Assembly: GCF_041624475.1 (NCBI RefSeq)
Contig: NZ_JBFJUX010000001.1
Coordinates: forward strand, 248,001-312,000
Length of the DNA: 64,000 nt
Reading direction: 5' to 3'
Source of the DNA: Litorivivens sp041624475
Lineage (GTDB): Bacteria > Pseudomonadota > Gammaproteobacteria > Pseudomonadales > Spongiibacteraceae
Shown: positions 10,504-18,402 of the stretch, piece after piece
How positions within the stretch are numbered: position 1 is the first letter of the stretch
How the letters are laid out: each line of letters starts with the position of its first letter
Program-made: the position numbers and the translations under genes
Notes under the pieces: generated by a model
The model's database searches: none
What the model saw: only the letters and a program-made list of their open reading frames with translations
Told to the model about the DNA's origin: nothing

Positions 10504-11697
10504 ATGAATCAGTCAAAGCCGGGCTATCGCCTGACGCTGTTGGCCTGCGCCCTAGCGGTGCTTGTGGTGGGGCTGGGTGCCTTTACCCGTTTAGTGGATG
10601 CCGGCCTCGGCTGCCCGGACTGGCCCACCTGCTATGGGCATGTGTTGTGGCCTGCGAGCGACGATGAAATTGCGGCCGCCAATGCCCATCCGGATTTTGT
10701 CGACACGCCGGTCGAATCCCACAAGACCTGGCCTGAACAGGTGCACCGTCTGTTTGCCTCAAGCCTTGGCCTGTTGGGCATTATTATTTTTGCCTTGAGC
10801 CTTAAACACCGGCCCGAAGAGCAGCCCTGGAAAGGCACCGTTGCCTTGCTTGCGGTGCTGTTTCTGGGCACCGTGGCGCGCATTGTCTATGGCGACGGTC
10901 TGGACCCTTATCTGTGGAAAATGGTGGCGGCCTACTTTGGCTGGCTTGCCTGGCTGGCGATTAAAACCGGCACCTCGTCCGGTCAGCCAGTGAAGCTCCC
11001 GGCCTTTATAGCGGGCTTCCTGATTTTGCAGGGCCTGTTCGGAATGTGGACGGTAACACTCAAACTGTGGCCCCAGGTGGTAACGGCTCACCTGCTTGGC
11101 GGCTTTACCGTGTTTGCCCTGTTGTGGCTGCTTGCGCTGCGCTTGCGCAACTCGCACTGGCAAATTCCGGCAGCGCAATTTGGTGCAGTAAAGGCCCTGA
11201 AGCCCTTTGCCTTGATCGCTCTGTTTGTGGTGGTCGCGCAGGTGGCGCTGGGCGGCTGGACCACATCAAACTACGCGGCGGTGGCCTGCCCGGATTTGCC
11301 CACCTGCCAGAACGAATGGTTGCCTGAGATGAATTTCGCCGCCGGTTTTGATGTCTTCCAGCATATCGGCCCCAATTATCTCGGCGGCACCATGGACAAC
11401 GCGGCGCGGGTCGCCATTCATTTTTCCCACCGCATCGGCGCGATCGTAACCACCATCGTGCTGCTGATGCTGGCCTGGCGCCTGCGGCGCAGCGGTCTCG
11501 TGCCGCTGCAGACCATGTCGCTGGTTGTGGTGGCGGCGCTCGCCCTTCAAGTCGCACTGGGCTTGGGTAACATTCTGCTAAAATTCCCCCTCTGGGTGAC
11601 GGTGTCCCATAATCTTGGCGGCGCCCTGTTATTGCTGACCCTGGTCACCCTCAATTACGGCCTGCGAACCGCAGAGCCCATGGAGCACGCATCGTGA
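10504..11697 (+). CDS. ctaA: Heme A synthase (COX15/CtaA)
   Basis: Converts heme O to heme A by oxidising the C8 methyl group. About 397 residues with eight hydrophobic segments in two homologous halves. Conserved pieces include GAFTRLVDAGLGCPDWP, a second CPDLPTCQ loop, and His residues in EQVHRLFAS, TAHLLGG, HFSHRIGA and VSHNLGG. The ATG at 10504 follows GGGGGAGA; an in-frame TTG at 10486 is less likely. The stop overlaps the ctaB start by 4 bases (GTGA). Confidence 0.95.
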   Translation: MNQSKPGYRLTLLACALAVLVVGLGAFTRLVDAGLGCPDWPTCYGHVLWPASDDEIAAANAHPDFVDTPVESHKTWPEQVHRLFASSLGLLGIIIFALSLKHRPEEQPWKGTVALLAVLFLGTVARIVYGDGLDPYLWKMVAAYFGWLAWLAIKTGTSSGQPVKLPAFIAGFLILQGLFGMWTVTLKLWPQVVTAHLLGGFTVFALLWLLALRLRNSHWQIPAAQFGAVKALKPFALIALFVVVAQVALGGWTTSNYAAVACPDLPTCQNEWLPEMNFAAGFDVFQHIGPNYLGGTMDNAARVAIHFSHRIGAIVTTIVLLMLAWRLRRSGLVPLQTMSLVVVAALALQVALGLGNILLKFPLWVTVSHNLGGALLLLTLVTLNYGLRTAEPMEHAS

Positions 11698-12623
11698 CTG
11701 ACACCCCGGGCAAAAGCCGCGCTATCTGGCGCGACTACTATGAAATGTGCAAGCCCAATGTGGTTTACCTGATGCTGGTGACCGCCATGATCGGCATGTT
11801 TATGGCGGTGCCAGGCATGGTGCCCTGGGATGTTCTGCTTTACGGCAACCTCGGCATCGGTCTGTGCGCGGCCTCGGCGGCGGCGGTGAACCATCTGGTC
11901 GATCGGCGTATCGATCTGGTGATGTCCCGGACCAAGAATCGGCCGATGGCCCAGGGTCGGATCAAAACGCTGCACGCCTCCCTGTTTGCGCTGGTGCTGG
12001 GGGCTGTTGGCATGGCCCTGCTGATTGTCAAAATCAATCAACTCACCGCCTGGCTGACACTGGCCTCCTTGTTGGGTTACGCGGTGGTCTACACCCTCTG
12101 GCTCAAGCGCGCGACACCGCAGAACATTGTGATCGGCGGTTTGGCTGGCGCTGCCCCGCCCCTGCTCGGCTGGACGGCGGTGACCGGTGAAATCCACGGT
12201 CACGCCCTGCTGCTGGTGTTGATTATTTTTGCCTGGACGCCGCCCCACTTCTGGGCCCTCGCCATTGCTCGCAAGGATGAATATGCCAAGGTCGATATTC
12301 CCATGCTGCCGGTGACCCACGGCGTGAAGTACACCGCCCTGCAGATCCTGCTCTATACCCTGATTCTGTTTGCGGTTTCACTGATGCCCTTTGCCACCGG
12401 CATGAGCGGCTCACTCTACCTGTTAGGCGCCGTGGTTTTGGGAGCCGGTTTTATCTACTGGGCCATTGTTCTGATGCGCGGCAAAAACCCCAATGCGCCG
12501 ATGGAAACCTTCAAATATTCCCTGATTTATCTGCTGGCGATTTTCGTCATCATGCTGGTGGACCACTACATGCTGCCGGCCATGACTATCTATGAATTGG
12601 GAGGTGAGCGTGGCCTATCCTGA
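11694..12623 (+). CDS. ctaB: Protoheme IX farnesyltransferase (heme O synthase)
   Basis: Adds a farnesyl group to heme B to give heme O, the substrate of CtaA. A UbiA-fold membrane protein with the two Asp-rich prenyl-diphosphate sites NHLVDRRIDLVMSRTKNRP and DEYAKVDIPMLPVTHG. It starts with GTG inside the ctaA stop codon, so the two heme A genes are translationally coupled. Its last 14 bases overlap the sco start. Confidence 0.96.
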   Translation: MTDTPGKSRAIWRDYYEMCKPNVVYLMLVTAMIGMFMAVPGMVPWDVLLYGNLGIGLCAASAAAVNHLVDRRIDLVMSRTKNRPMAQGRIKTLHASLFALVLGAVGMALLIVKINQLTAWLTLASLLGYAVVYTLWLKRATPQNIVIGGLAGAAPPLLGWTAVTGEIHGHALLLVLIIFAWTPPHFWALAIARKDEYAKVDIPMLPVTHGVKYTALQILLYTLILFAVSLMPFATGMSGSLYLLGAVVLGAGFIYWAIVLMRGKNPNAPMETFKYSLIYLLAIFVIMLVDHYMLPAMTIYELGGERGLS

Positions 12624-13281
12624 GCCCTTTGAAGAAGTGTGCGGCGAGCGCAAGCGCGGCATCCAGATCACGGTCGTTACCATTGTGGTACTGGCCACCC
12701 TGTTTGTTGGCGGGTTTTTCTGGGCCTTCACCCGCGAGCGGGTGTTAAGCCAGGAAGAGCTGCAGGCCAACGGCGCCCTGTTGTTTGAGACTGCGCGCAA
12801 ACTGCCCGCCTTTTCACTGGCTAACGACAAGGGTGAGGCGGTCGACGCGACCTGGTTTGAGGGTCAGTGGGATATCGTATTCTTCGGCTTTACCTTCTGT
12901 CCGGATGTCTGCCCCACCACCCTGGCGCTGCTGAAGCAGTACTACGAGCAACTGACGCCGGAACAGCGTGCAGATACCCGCATCGTGCTGGCCAGTGTCG
13001 ATCCGGCACGGGATACCGTGAGCCAGCTCAGTCAGTACCTGTCCTTCTTTCACGAGGATTTTCGCGGTGTGACCGGCGAGTTTCTGGACGTTCATCGCTT
13101 TGCCACCGGTCTCGGAGCGCCGTTCAACAAGGTGCCGGGCGGTGGTGAGAATTATCTGGTGGATCACAGTGGCAATGTGGCGCTGATCAACCCGAACGGG
13201 CACTTCGTCGGTATTCTAAAAGCCCCTATCAGTGTTGAGCAGATCAATCGGGTAATGCCGACCTTTCGCGCGCTGCGCTGA
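12610..13281 (+). CDS. sco: SCO1/SenC family copper chaperone
   Basis: Delivers copper to, or reduces, the CuA site of CoxB. It has an N-terminal helix (about 15-38) and a thioredoxin-like periplasmic domain with CPDVCPTT (CxxxC) and the third ligand in YLVDHSGN. I chose GTG 12610, five bases after GGAGG; GTG 12604 and ATG 12592 are in frame and would add two to six residues. It ends the assembly operon and meets the TetR-like pair tail to tail. Confidence 0.93.
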   Translation: MAYPEPFEEVCGERKRGIQITVVTIVVLATLFVGGFFWAFTRERVLSQEELQANGALLFETARKLPAFSLANDKGEAVDATWFEGQWDIVFFGFTFCPDVCPTTLALLKQYYEQLTPEQRADTRIVLASVDPARDTVSQLSQYLSFFHEDFRGVTGEFLDVHRFATGLGAPFNKVPGGGENYLVDHSGNVALINPNGHFVGILKAPISVEQINRVMPTFRALR

Positions 13282-14046
13282 TTAGGAAATCCGTTCGATG
13301 ACCCACTGCGCGTCGCCGCTGCGTTGGTCGGCCTCGCGCAATAGCTCGGTGGGGTCGTTGGCAAAGGGCCGGTAGCGTTCCCGCAGCAAATTGGCGGCTA
13401 CCGATTCGCTGAGCTCAATAGCGTAACGCTCGATTTCAAGACCCCGTTCGGCCGCCGTGCCCGGCGTCTGGGACAAGCGGTCGCGCAGTTCCCGCTCCTT
13501 CGACGCCACCGCACTGATGACCTGAAGGGAACCGAGTTCAATGCGGTCGCGCATTTCGGTTTCACCTAACTCTTCTTTCAAAAAGATGGCGACATCGGTA
13601 TAGAAGGCTTTCATCTCGCCGGTCATGTTCCTGGCGGTCTGGCTGTCCACCGAAAACCAGTGCAATTTCTGCAAAAAGCCCGCGTGATAACAGTAGGGTA
13701 CGGTTTGTTTGAGGATATAGCTCCAGGCGCCGAGCATGCCCAGGATCAAATGATTCAGCTGTACGTCGATATCAGCGAGGGTGGCGCGGAAATTCCCAGC
13801 CCAGTCGTTGAAGGCCTGGGCTCGATAGACAAAGGCCGCATCGATAAGCGAGTCCTTATCTCCGTAGTAGTGCTGAATGGCGGCGCCGTTGCGGGTGCCC
13901 GCATCTTTCAGGATGGCCGCAACTCGCGCGCCATCCTTGCCAAAAAGCGAGGTCTGGCGCTCTACCGCCAGGATCATTCGCTCGGAGATAGGCAGGTGCT
14001 TGTAGTGACTGACAAAGGCCGTGGAGTTGCTATCAAGTTTGTTCAA
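13282..14046 (-). CDS. TetR-like transcriptional regulator, second of a coupled pair
   Basis: About 254 residues. The N-terminal third contains a TetR-type helix-turn-helix, RVAAILKDAGTRNGAAIQHYYGD, ending in the family's typical 'HYYGDKDSLIDAAF' recognition region. The C-terminal ligand domain matches nothing I recognise. The preferred start is a TTG at 14046, seven bases after GGAG and overlapping the end of the upstream paralogue by 14 bases. It sits directly next to sco, tail to tail, with no obvious local target. Confidence 0.7.
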   Translation of the reverse strand: MNKLDSNSTAFVSHYKHLPISERMILAVERQTSLFGKDGARVAAILKDAGTRNGAAIQHYYGDKDSLIDAAFVYRAQAFNDWAGNFRATLADIDVQLNHLILGMLGAWSYILKQTVPYCYHAGFLQKLHWFSVDSQTARNMTGEMKAFYTDVAIFLKEELGETEMRDRIELGSLQVISAVASKERELRDRLSQTPGTAAERGLEIERYAIELSESVAANLLRERYRPFANDPTELLREADQRSGDAQWVIERIS

Positions 14047-14791
14047 GAAACCACTCCGGAGAGATCGCAATCAGGTCGCTGAAAACGCTAGAAAAGTCCG
14101 TGTCTACCGGCTCGTAGTGCTCCCGTAACAGGCTGGCGCTGAGCGATTCGGCGACACCGCTGGCAAAGCGGCTCAGCTCGGCGGCGGCGTCGGCTCGATT
14201 GAGCTCGTCCCGTTCAAACGCTTCACGCAGTTTGCGTTCGCGCTGGGTGAGCATGCCGGCGGTCAGCGGCGCCACCAGTTGCAGCCTTTCAAGGGCGGCG
14301 TCGCCACCCAACTGTTTGCTGAGCAGCGAATACAGTCCGGCAAAGGCGTTGCGCAAGGGCGCAAACCAAGGGTAGCGATCCTGGCTATTGATGCGGTCCG
14401 GTTTAAGGATTTCCAGCTGCTCTGCGCAGGCACAGTAATAGGCTGCCGGCAGGGTGTGATAAATAATCAGACAGCGGGGTGCAAAGATGGCAAACACGTA
14501 GTGCTGCAGACGCATGTGCTCGCCAACTTCTGCCGACCAGCGCTGGCTGATGATGTCTGCGTAACGATTGATGGCTTTGTAGCGGTAGAAAAAAACCGCG
14601 TCCTGCAGCCGGGCCATATCACCGTAGTGGTAGCGAATAGCAGAAATATTGGCAGAGCCAGCGTCTTTGACCACGCGTTGTATACGTGATCCAGGCAAGC
14701 TATGCAGAGCGATGTCTCTCTCCGCAGAGATCAGCAGGCGCTCCTTCAGTGCCAATTCGGGAAAGAGGTGTGCAGTCCTCTTTGATGCCAA
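14033..14791 (-). CDS. TetR-like transcriptional regulator, first of a coupled pair
   Basis: A 252-residue paralogue of the downstream gene. The TetR-like DNA-binding region reads SRIQRVVKDAGSANISAI followed by RYHYGDMARLQDAVFFYR. Both proteins share a similar C-terminal end (SESVAANLLRERYRP here appearing as AESLSASLLREHYEP). The start is a TTG at 14791 with a weak ribosome-binding site and no better ATG. The overlap suggests balanced production, perhaps for a heterodimer. Confidence 0.7.
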   Translation of the reverse strand: MASKRTAHLFPELALKERLLISAERDIALHSLPGSRIQRVVKDAGSANISAIRYHYGDMARLQDAVFFYRYKAINRYADIISQRWSAEVGEHMRLQHYVFAIFAPRCLIIYHTLPAAYYCACAEQLEILKPDRINSQDRYPWFAPLRNAFAGLYSLLSKQLGGDAALERLQLVAPLTAGMLTQRERKLREAFERDELNRADAAAELSRFASGVAESLSASLLREHYEPVDTDFSSVFSDLIAISPEWFLEQT

Positions 14792-14872
14792 GTGTGTTTT
14801 CGCCTGAGCAACGGATTATGATTTTTTAAGAGTCGGGAAGTTAATACTTACTCGCGCCTATTTCAAGTCGTT

Positions 14873-15664
14873 TTAAACTCGCCTGCGACTTCTGCCCACC
14901 GGCAACAACAGGAAAAATAACGCAGCGGCAAACACCACGATGCTCGGCCCGGCAGGCGTATCCAGTTGCCAGGCGCTGTAGAGGCCACCAAACACCGCGA
15001 GACAACCACAAGCAATAGCGCCCAGTGCTACCTGCTCCGGTGTTCGGCTCAGTCGACCGGCGGTTGCGGCCGGGATGATCAGCAGTGCACTGATCAGCAG
15101 CACCCCAACAATTTTCATGCCGACTGCGACCAGCAGTGCAATCAATACCATCTGCAATATCTCCAGCCGGGCAACCGGCAGCCCTTCCACCTGTGCCAGA
15201 TCGCGGTGGGTGGCAATGGCGACCAGTGCATTCCAGCGCCACAGTATCAAGCCGGTGCAGAGCAGGGAGATGGCAGCCAGCAGACCCAAATCGCTGGCGC
15301 GCACCGCCAGAATATCGCCAAACAGGTAGGCATTGAGGTCGATAGCGCCGCTCTGGAGCGAAACAGAAACCAGGCCGAGGGCCAGAGACGTGTGCGCCGC
15401 GATCCCCAGCAGGCTGTCCAGATTGTTGCCCGATATCCGGTGCAGCGGGCCCAGCACCAGCGCCAGCACAACACACACGGCGATAACGGTGAATTCAACC
15501 TGGGTGTCGAGCAGCAAACCCAGCGCGACCCCAAGCAGCGCCGAATGGGCAAGGGTGTCACCGTAGTAGGCCATGCGCTGCCACAGAATAATGCTGCCCA
15601 GCGGTCCGGCGGGAATCACCAGCAGCAGGCCGGCAGTCAAGGCGTAAAGTAGCAGGTCAGTCAT
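14873..15664 (-). CDS. znuB: Zinc ABC transporter permease ZnuB
   Basis: The membrane subunit of the high-affinity zinc importer. About 263 residues with eight or so hydrophobic helices and the ABC-3 family motifs RMAYYGDTLAHSALLGVALG and VGMKIVGVLLISALLIIPAA. The ATG at 15664 overlaps the znuC stop by 8 bases. It is the last gene of zur-znuC-znuB. Confidence 0.95.
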   Translation of the reverse strand: MTDLLLYALTAGLLLVIPAGPLGSIILWQRMAYYGDTLAHSALLGVALGLLLDTQVEFTVIAVCVVLALVLGPLHRISGNNLDSLLGIAAHTSLALGLVSVSLQSGAIDLNAYLFGDILAVRASDLGLLAAISLLCTGLILWRWNALVAIATHRDLAQVEGLPVARLEILQMVLIALLVAVGMKIVGVLLISALLIIPAATAGRLSRTPEQVALGAIACGCLAVFGGLYSAWQLDTPAGPSIVVFAAALFFLLLPVGRSRRRV

Positions 15665-16406
15665 GTTGGCAGCCTTCATCGACAACGTCGCCGTGCATGG
15701 AGTGATCGTGATCGTGTTCGTGAACATAGGGGGCGAGCACGGGGGCTTCCTTGTCACCGAACAGGGTCAGATAACCCGGGTCGCTGCTGATGGATTGGGG
15801 GTGGCCGTGACAGCAGATATGCCGGTTCAGGCAGATAACCGAATCGGTTTGCGCCATGACCCAGTGCAGGTCGTGAGATACCACCAGCACGGCGCAGCCG
15901 AGCTGGTTGCGCAGCTCGGAAATTTTGGCGTAGAGCTCCTGCTGGCCGCTGATGTCGACCCCCTGGGCGGGTTCGTCCAGTACCAGCAGTTGGGGCTTGG
16001 CCAGCAGGGCGCGGGCCAGCAGAACGCGCTGGGTTTCACCACCGGACAGGCCGTGCATGGAATGGCCAAAGAGCTGGCTGGCTCCCGCCAATTCCAGCGA
16101 TTCCCGACGCGCCCGGCTGCCGGCACCGGTCAGGGCCAGAAAGCGGTCGACGCTCAGCGGCAGGCCGGCGTTGAGCGTCAGTTTTTGCGGCATATAGCCG
16201 ATGCGCAGGCCGCGTCGGCGCTTGATTCGCCCGGAGCTGGGTTGGCTCAAACCGAGCAGCAGGCTGACCAGGGTGGTTTTGCCGGCGCCATTGGGGCCAA
16301 TCAGGCTGGTGATTTCCCCTGCGGTCAGCGACAGCGAAATCTCGTCGAGAATGGGTCGCTCACCAACGCTATAGGTCACTTTGTCGAGGGTTACCAAGGC
16401 GCTCAT
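15657..16406 (-). CDS. znuC: Zinc ABC transporter ATP-binding protein ZnuC
   Basis: The ATPase that powers zinc uptake. Walker A is GPNGAGKTT, the signature is LSGGETQRVLLARAL, and Walker B is LLVLDEPAQGVD, with a switch His in VVSHDLHW. The His-rich end (HEHDHDHSMHGD) is typical of ZnuC and may sense or buffer zinc. The start at 16406 overlaps the zur stop by 4 bases. Confidence 0.96.
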   Translation of the reverse strand: MSALVTLDKVTYSVGERPILDEISLSLTAGEITSLIGPNGAGKTTLVSLLLGLSQPSSGRIKRRRGLRIGYMPQKLTLNAGLPLSVDRFLALTGAGSRARRESLELAGASQLFGHSMHGLSGGETQRVLLARALLAKPQLLVLDEPAQGVDISGQQELYAKISELRNQLGCAVLVVSHDLHWVMAQTDSVICLNRHICCHGHPQSISSDPGYLTLFGDKEAPVLAPYVHEHDHDHSMHGDVVDEGCQHD

Positions 16407-16888
16407 AAGGCTTTTTTCTGGCAGTTGGGGCAGTCGCCGACAATCTCGACATTGCTGTGCTGAATATTGAAGTCCTTGGCCTCGGCGCAACGCGCAACCG
16501 CCTCGCTTACCTTGCGGGAGGCGACCTCAACGGTGACCTGGCAGTGCCGGCAAATCAAAAACTGACTGTCGTGGGGTTGGCCCGGACTGTCGCAGCCGAT
16601 GTAGGCGTTCAGTGAGGACAGGCGGTGCACCAGGCCTTGCTCCTGCAGAAAGTCCAGTGCCCGGTACACCGTGGGCGGTGCCGGATGGCCCTCGCCGTCT
16701 TCGGCCAGCAGTTCCAGAATGGCGTAGGCGCCCAGCGGGCGATGGCTTTGCCAGACCTTTGCCAACACGCGCTCGCGCAGGGTGGTCAGGCGGGCGCCCT
16801 GAGTTTTGCAGATCCGGCGCGCCGCCAGCAGAGCATCGTCGATGCAGCGGTGGTGATCGTGGCGCGCGTAGGCTGTAGGACTGGCCAT
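16403..16888 (-). CDS. zur: Zinc uptake regulator Zur (Fur family)
   Basis: Represses zinc uptake genes when loaded with zinc. 161 residues with a winged-helix domain (LTTLRERVLAKVWQSHRPLGAYAIL, then TVYRALDFLQEQGLVHRL) and a C-terminal metal domain with CRHC and CPNC, the paired CxxC motifs of the structural zinc site. It is divergent from znuA, and the Zur-box candidate lies between them, so it likely controls itself and both znu units. Confidence 0.94.
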   Translation of the reverse strand: MASPTAYARHDHHRCIDDALLAARRICKTQGARLTTLRERVLAKVWQSHRPLGAYAILELLAEDGEGHPAPPTVYRALDFLQEQGLVHRLSSLNAYIGCDSPGQPHDSQFLICRHCQVTVEVASRKVSEAVARCAEAKDFNIQHSNVEIVGDCPNCQKKAL

Positions 16889-16910
16889 CCTTTAGCTCCG
16901 AAGTGAAATA

Positions 16911-16932
16911 AAATGTTATAATATTGCAATTT
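16911..16932. promoter_or_regulatory. Candidate Zur box overlapping a -10 hexamer
   Basis: The dyad AAATGTTATAA / TATTGCAATTT resembles the gammaproteobacterial Zur operator (GAAATGTTATANTATAACATTTC type). A perfect TATAAT at 16917-16922 lies inside it on the znuA strand, so bound Zur would block RNA polymerase. It lies in the 61-base gap between divergent zur and znuA. Confidence 0.7.
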
Positions 16933-16949
16933 GCGCGGGAGTTCACGAA

Positions 16950-17798
16950 TTGAAGCGGCTTAAGTTTTTCTGGCTGGCGGTTATTCTGGGGTTGGTGCAG
17001 CCGGCCCTGGCGCGTGAGCCCCTGCTGATCGTGAGCAGCATCAAGCCCCTGCAGCTGCTGGTAACGGCCATTGGTGGTCGCGAAGTGGACAGTCAACTGC
17101 TTCTGCCTCCGGGCTTTTCGCCCCACGATGCCAGGCTGAAGCCCTCCCACTGGCAGTTGCTGGAGCGCGCCGATGTGGTGGTATGGGTTGGCCCCGAGCT
17201 GGAACAGTTTCTGGCCTCGGCGCTTGAGCGAAACCGCAAGGCCCTGGCACTTGGCCGGGTGGCTAGTGAGACGGCGCTGGCGAAAGACCCCCATGTCTGG
17301 CTGAGCGTCGATTATCTGGCCGATATGGCGCGGCTGGTGAGTGAGACGCTGGCGCGAAAACGGCCTCGATCCGAGGCCTTTTTCTATGCTCAGGCGGCGC
17401 GCTTGGTATCTGCTTTGCGGCAGGAGCATTTATCGTTAAAGCAGGGCTTTACCGCCGTCAAACCGCGCTATTTGCTGCCTCATCTGGGCTATACGCATTT
17501 CGAGCAGCAGTACGGCCTGGCGCCGGCGGCAGTGCTTGCGCCCCACGCCGAAAAGATGCCGGGTGCGGCCCATGTGGTCGAGTTGCGCAGCCGCCTGCTG
17601 GCGGGGGAGTTTGACTGCGTGTTTCGCGAGGCCCAGCACGAGAGCAAAATGATGTCGCGCCTGCTCGATGGCGTGCAGACACTTCAGATCGCGCTGGATC
17701 CGATGGGGGTGGATATTGCCAATGGGGAGACCGGCTACGTGGCGTACTACCGGCAGCTCGGAGCGGCGTTTACACAGTGTCCGCGACAGGCTGAGTAA
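16950..17798 (+). CDS. znuA: Zinc ABC transporter substrate-binding protein ZnuA
   Basis: Periplasmic zinc-binding protein of the A-I cluster. Residues 1-21 are a signal peptide ending ALA. Metal ligands are suggested by GFSPHD, LPHLGYTHFE and DPMGVD. The His/Asp-rich loop found in E. coli ZnuA is missing: the corresponding region, LAKDPHVWLS, is short. It starts with TTG at 16950 after a good GGGAG. Confidence 0.93.
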   Translation: MKRLKFFWLAVILGLVQPALAREPLLIVSSIKPLQLLVTAIGGREVDSQLLLPPGFSPHDARLKPSHWQLLERADVVVWVGPELEQFLASALERNRKALALGRVASETALAKDPHVWLSVDYLADMARLVSETLARKRPRSEAFFYAQAARLVSALRQEHLSLKQGFTAVKPRYLLPHLGYTHFEQQYGLAPAAVLAPHAEKMPGAAHVVELRSRLLAGEFDCVFREAQHESKMMSRLLDGVQTLQIALDPMGVDIANGETGYVAYYRQLGAAFTQCPRQAE

Positions 17799-17871
17799 AA
17801 GCCTTTTAAATCATTAAGTTGAGCAAAAACAATGGCGGCCATGCGAAGTCGCACGACCGCAGTGCTTTTAT

Positions 17872-18132
17872 TTACTCTGACGCAGTCATCAGGTCGGCAA
17901 TGCGGGCATCCAGCTCAGCGCCCAGCGAGGCGGATACCTCGTTCAGCGTGCGGTGCATGACCTTGCTGCTTTCCTCGGCCGTTACGGTTGCTTCTTCCTG
18001 AGCAACGACCGCTGAAGTTGCGTTGGTGTTGTAGGCCAGTACCAGCGACTCGTCGATACGAGCTTGCGAATCGGCGGCAGTCGCCAGCGTGCTGACAATC
18101 ATCAGTGAGATTGCACTTGCAAGTCTTTTCAT
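17872..18132 (-). CDS. Small secreted protein of unknown function
   Basis: 86 residues starting at an ATG with a strong GGAGG eight bases upstream, which supports a real gene. Residues 1-20 look like a signal peptide (MKRLASAISLMIVSTLATAA), leaving a mature protein of about 66 residues rich in Ala, Glu, Thr and Ser, probably helical. I recognise no family. It is divergent from polA, with the repeat-containing region at 18179-18305 upstream. Confidence 0.7.
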   Translation of the reverse strand: MKRLASAISLMIVSTLATAADSQARIDESLVLAYNTNATSAVVAQEEATVTAEESSKVMHRTLNEVSASLGAELDARIADLMTASE

Positions 18133-18178
18133 CGCTTGGTTCCTCCGTACAGGGCCCTATGCCCTTTATCAAATGCCT

Positions 18179-18305
18179 TGTTACATTTGATGTTACGTAA
18201 GGTAACACAGCTTGGATCGACTGTCCTCGTTAAATCGGTGTAATTTTGCGTTAAGCCGGTGCTATTTTGCATAAAGTGTTACTAGCACGGCGTCAAAGGT
18301 AACAC
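18179..18305. promoter_or_regulatory. Cluster of TGTTAC/GTAACA motifs upstream of polA and the small secreted gene
   Basis: TGTTAC occurs at 18179-18184, 18191-18196 and 18277-18282; GTAACA occurs at 18202-18207 and 18299-18304. Two inverted pairs result: TGTTAC-N5-GTAACA (18191-18207) and GTGTTAC-N16-GTAACAC (18276-18305). The arrangement suggests binding sites for an unidentified dimeric regulator acting on either divergent gene. Confidence 0.4.
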
Positions 18306-18402
18306 ATTTGTAATAAACCGCCTCTTCCGGGAGAGTGGTTGGGGCGCAATTTGCCGTCGTGCTAAACTTTCGCGCTCCCCCAATAACAGGCTTTACGCAT
18401 CC

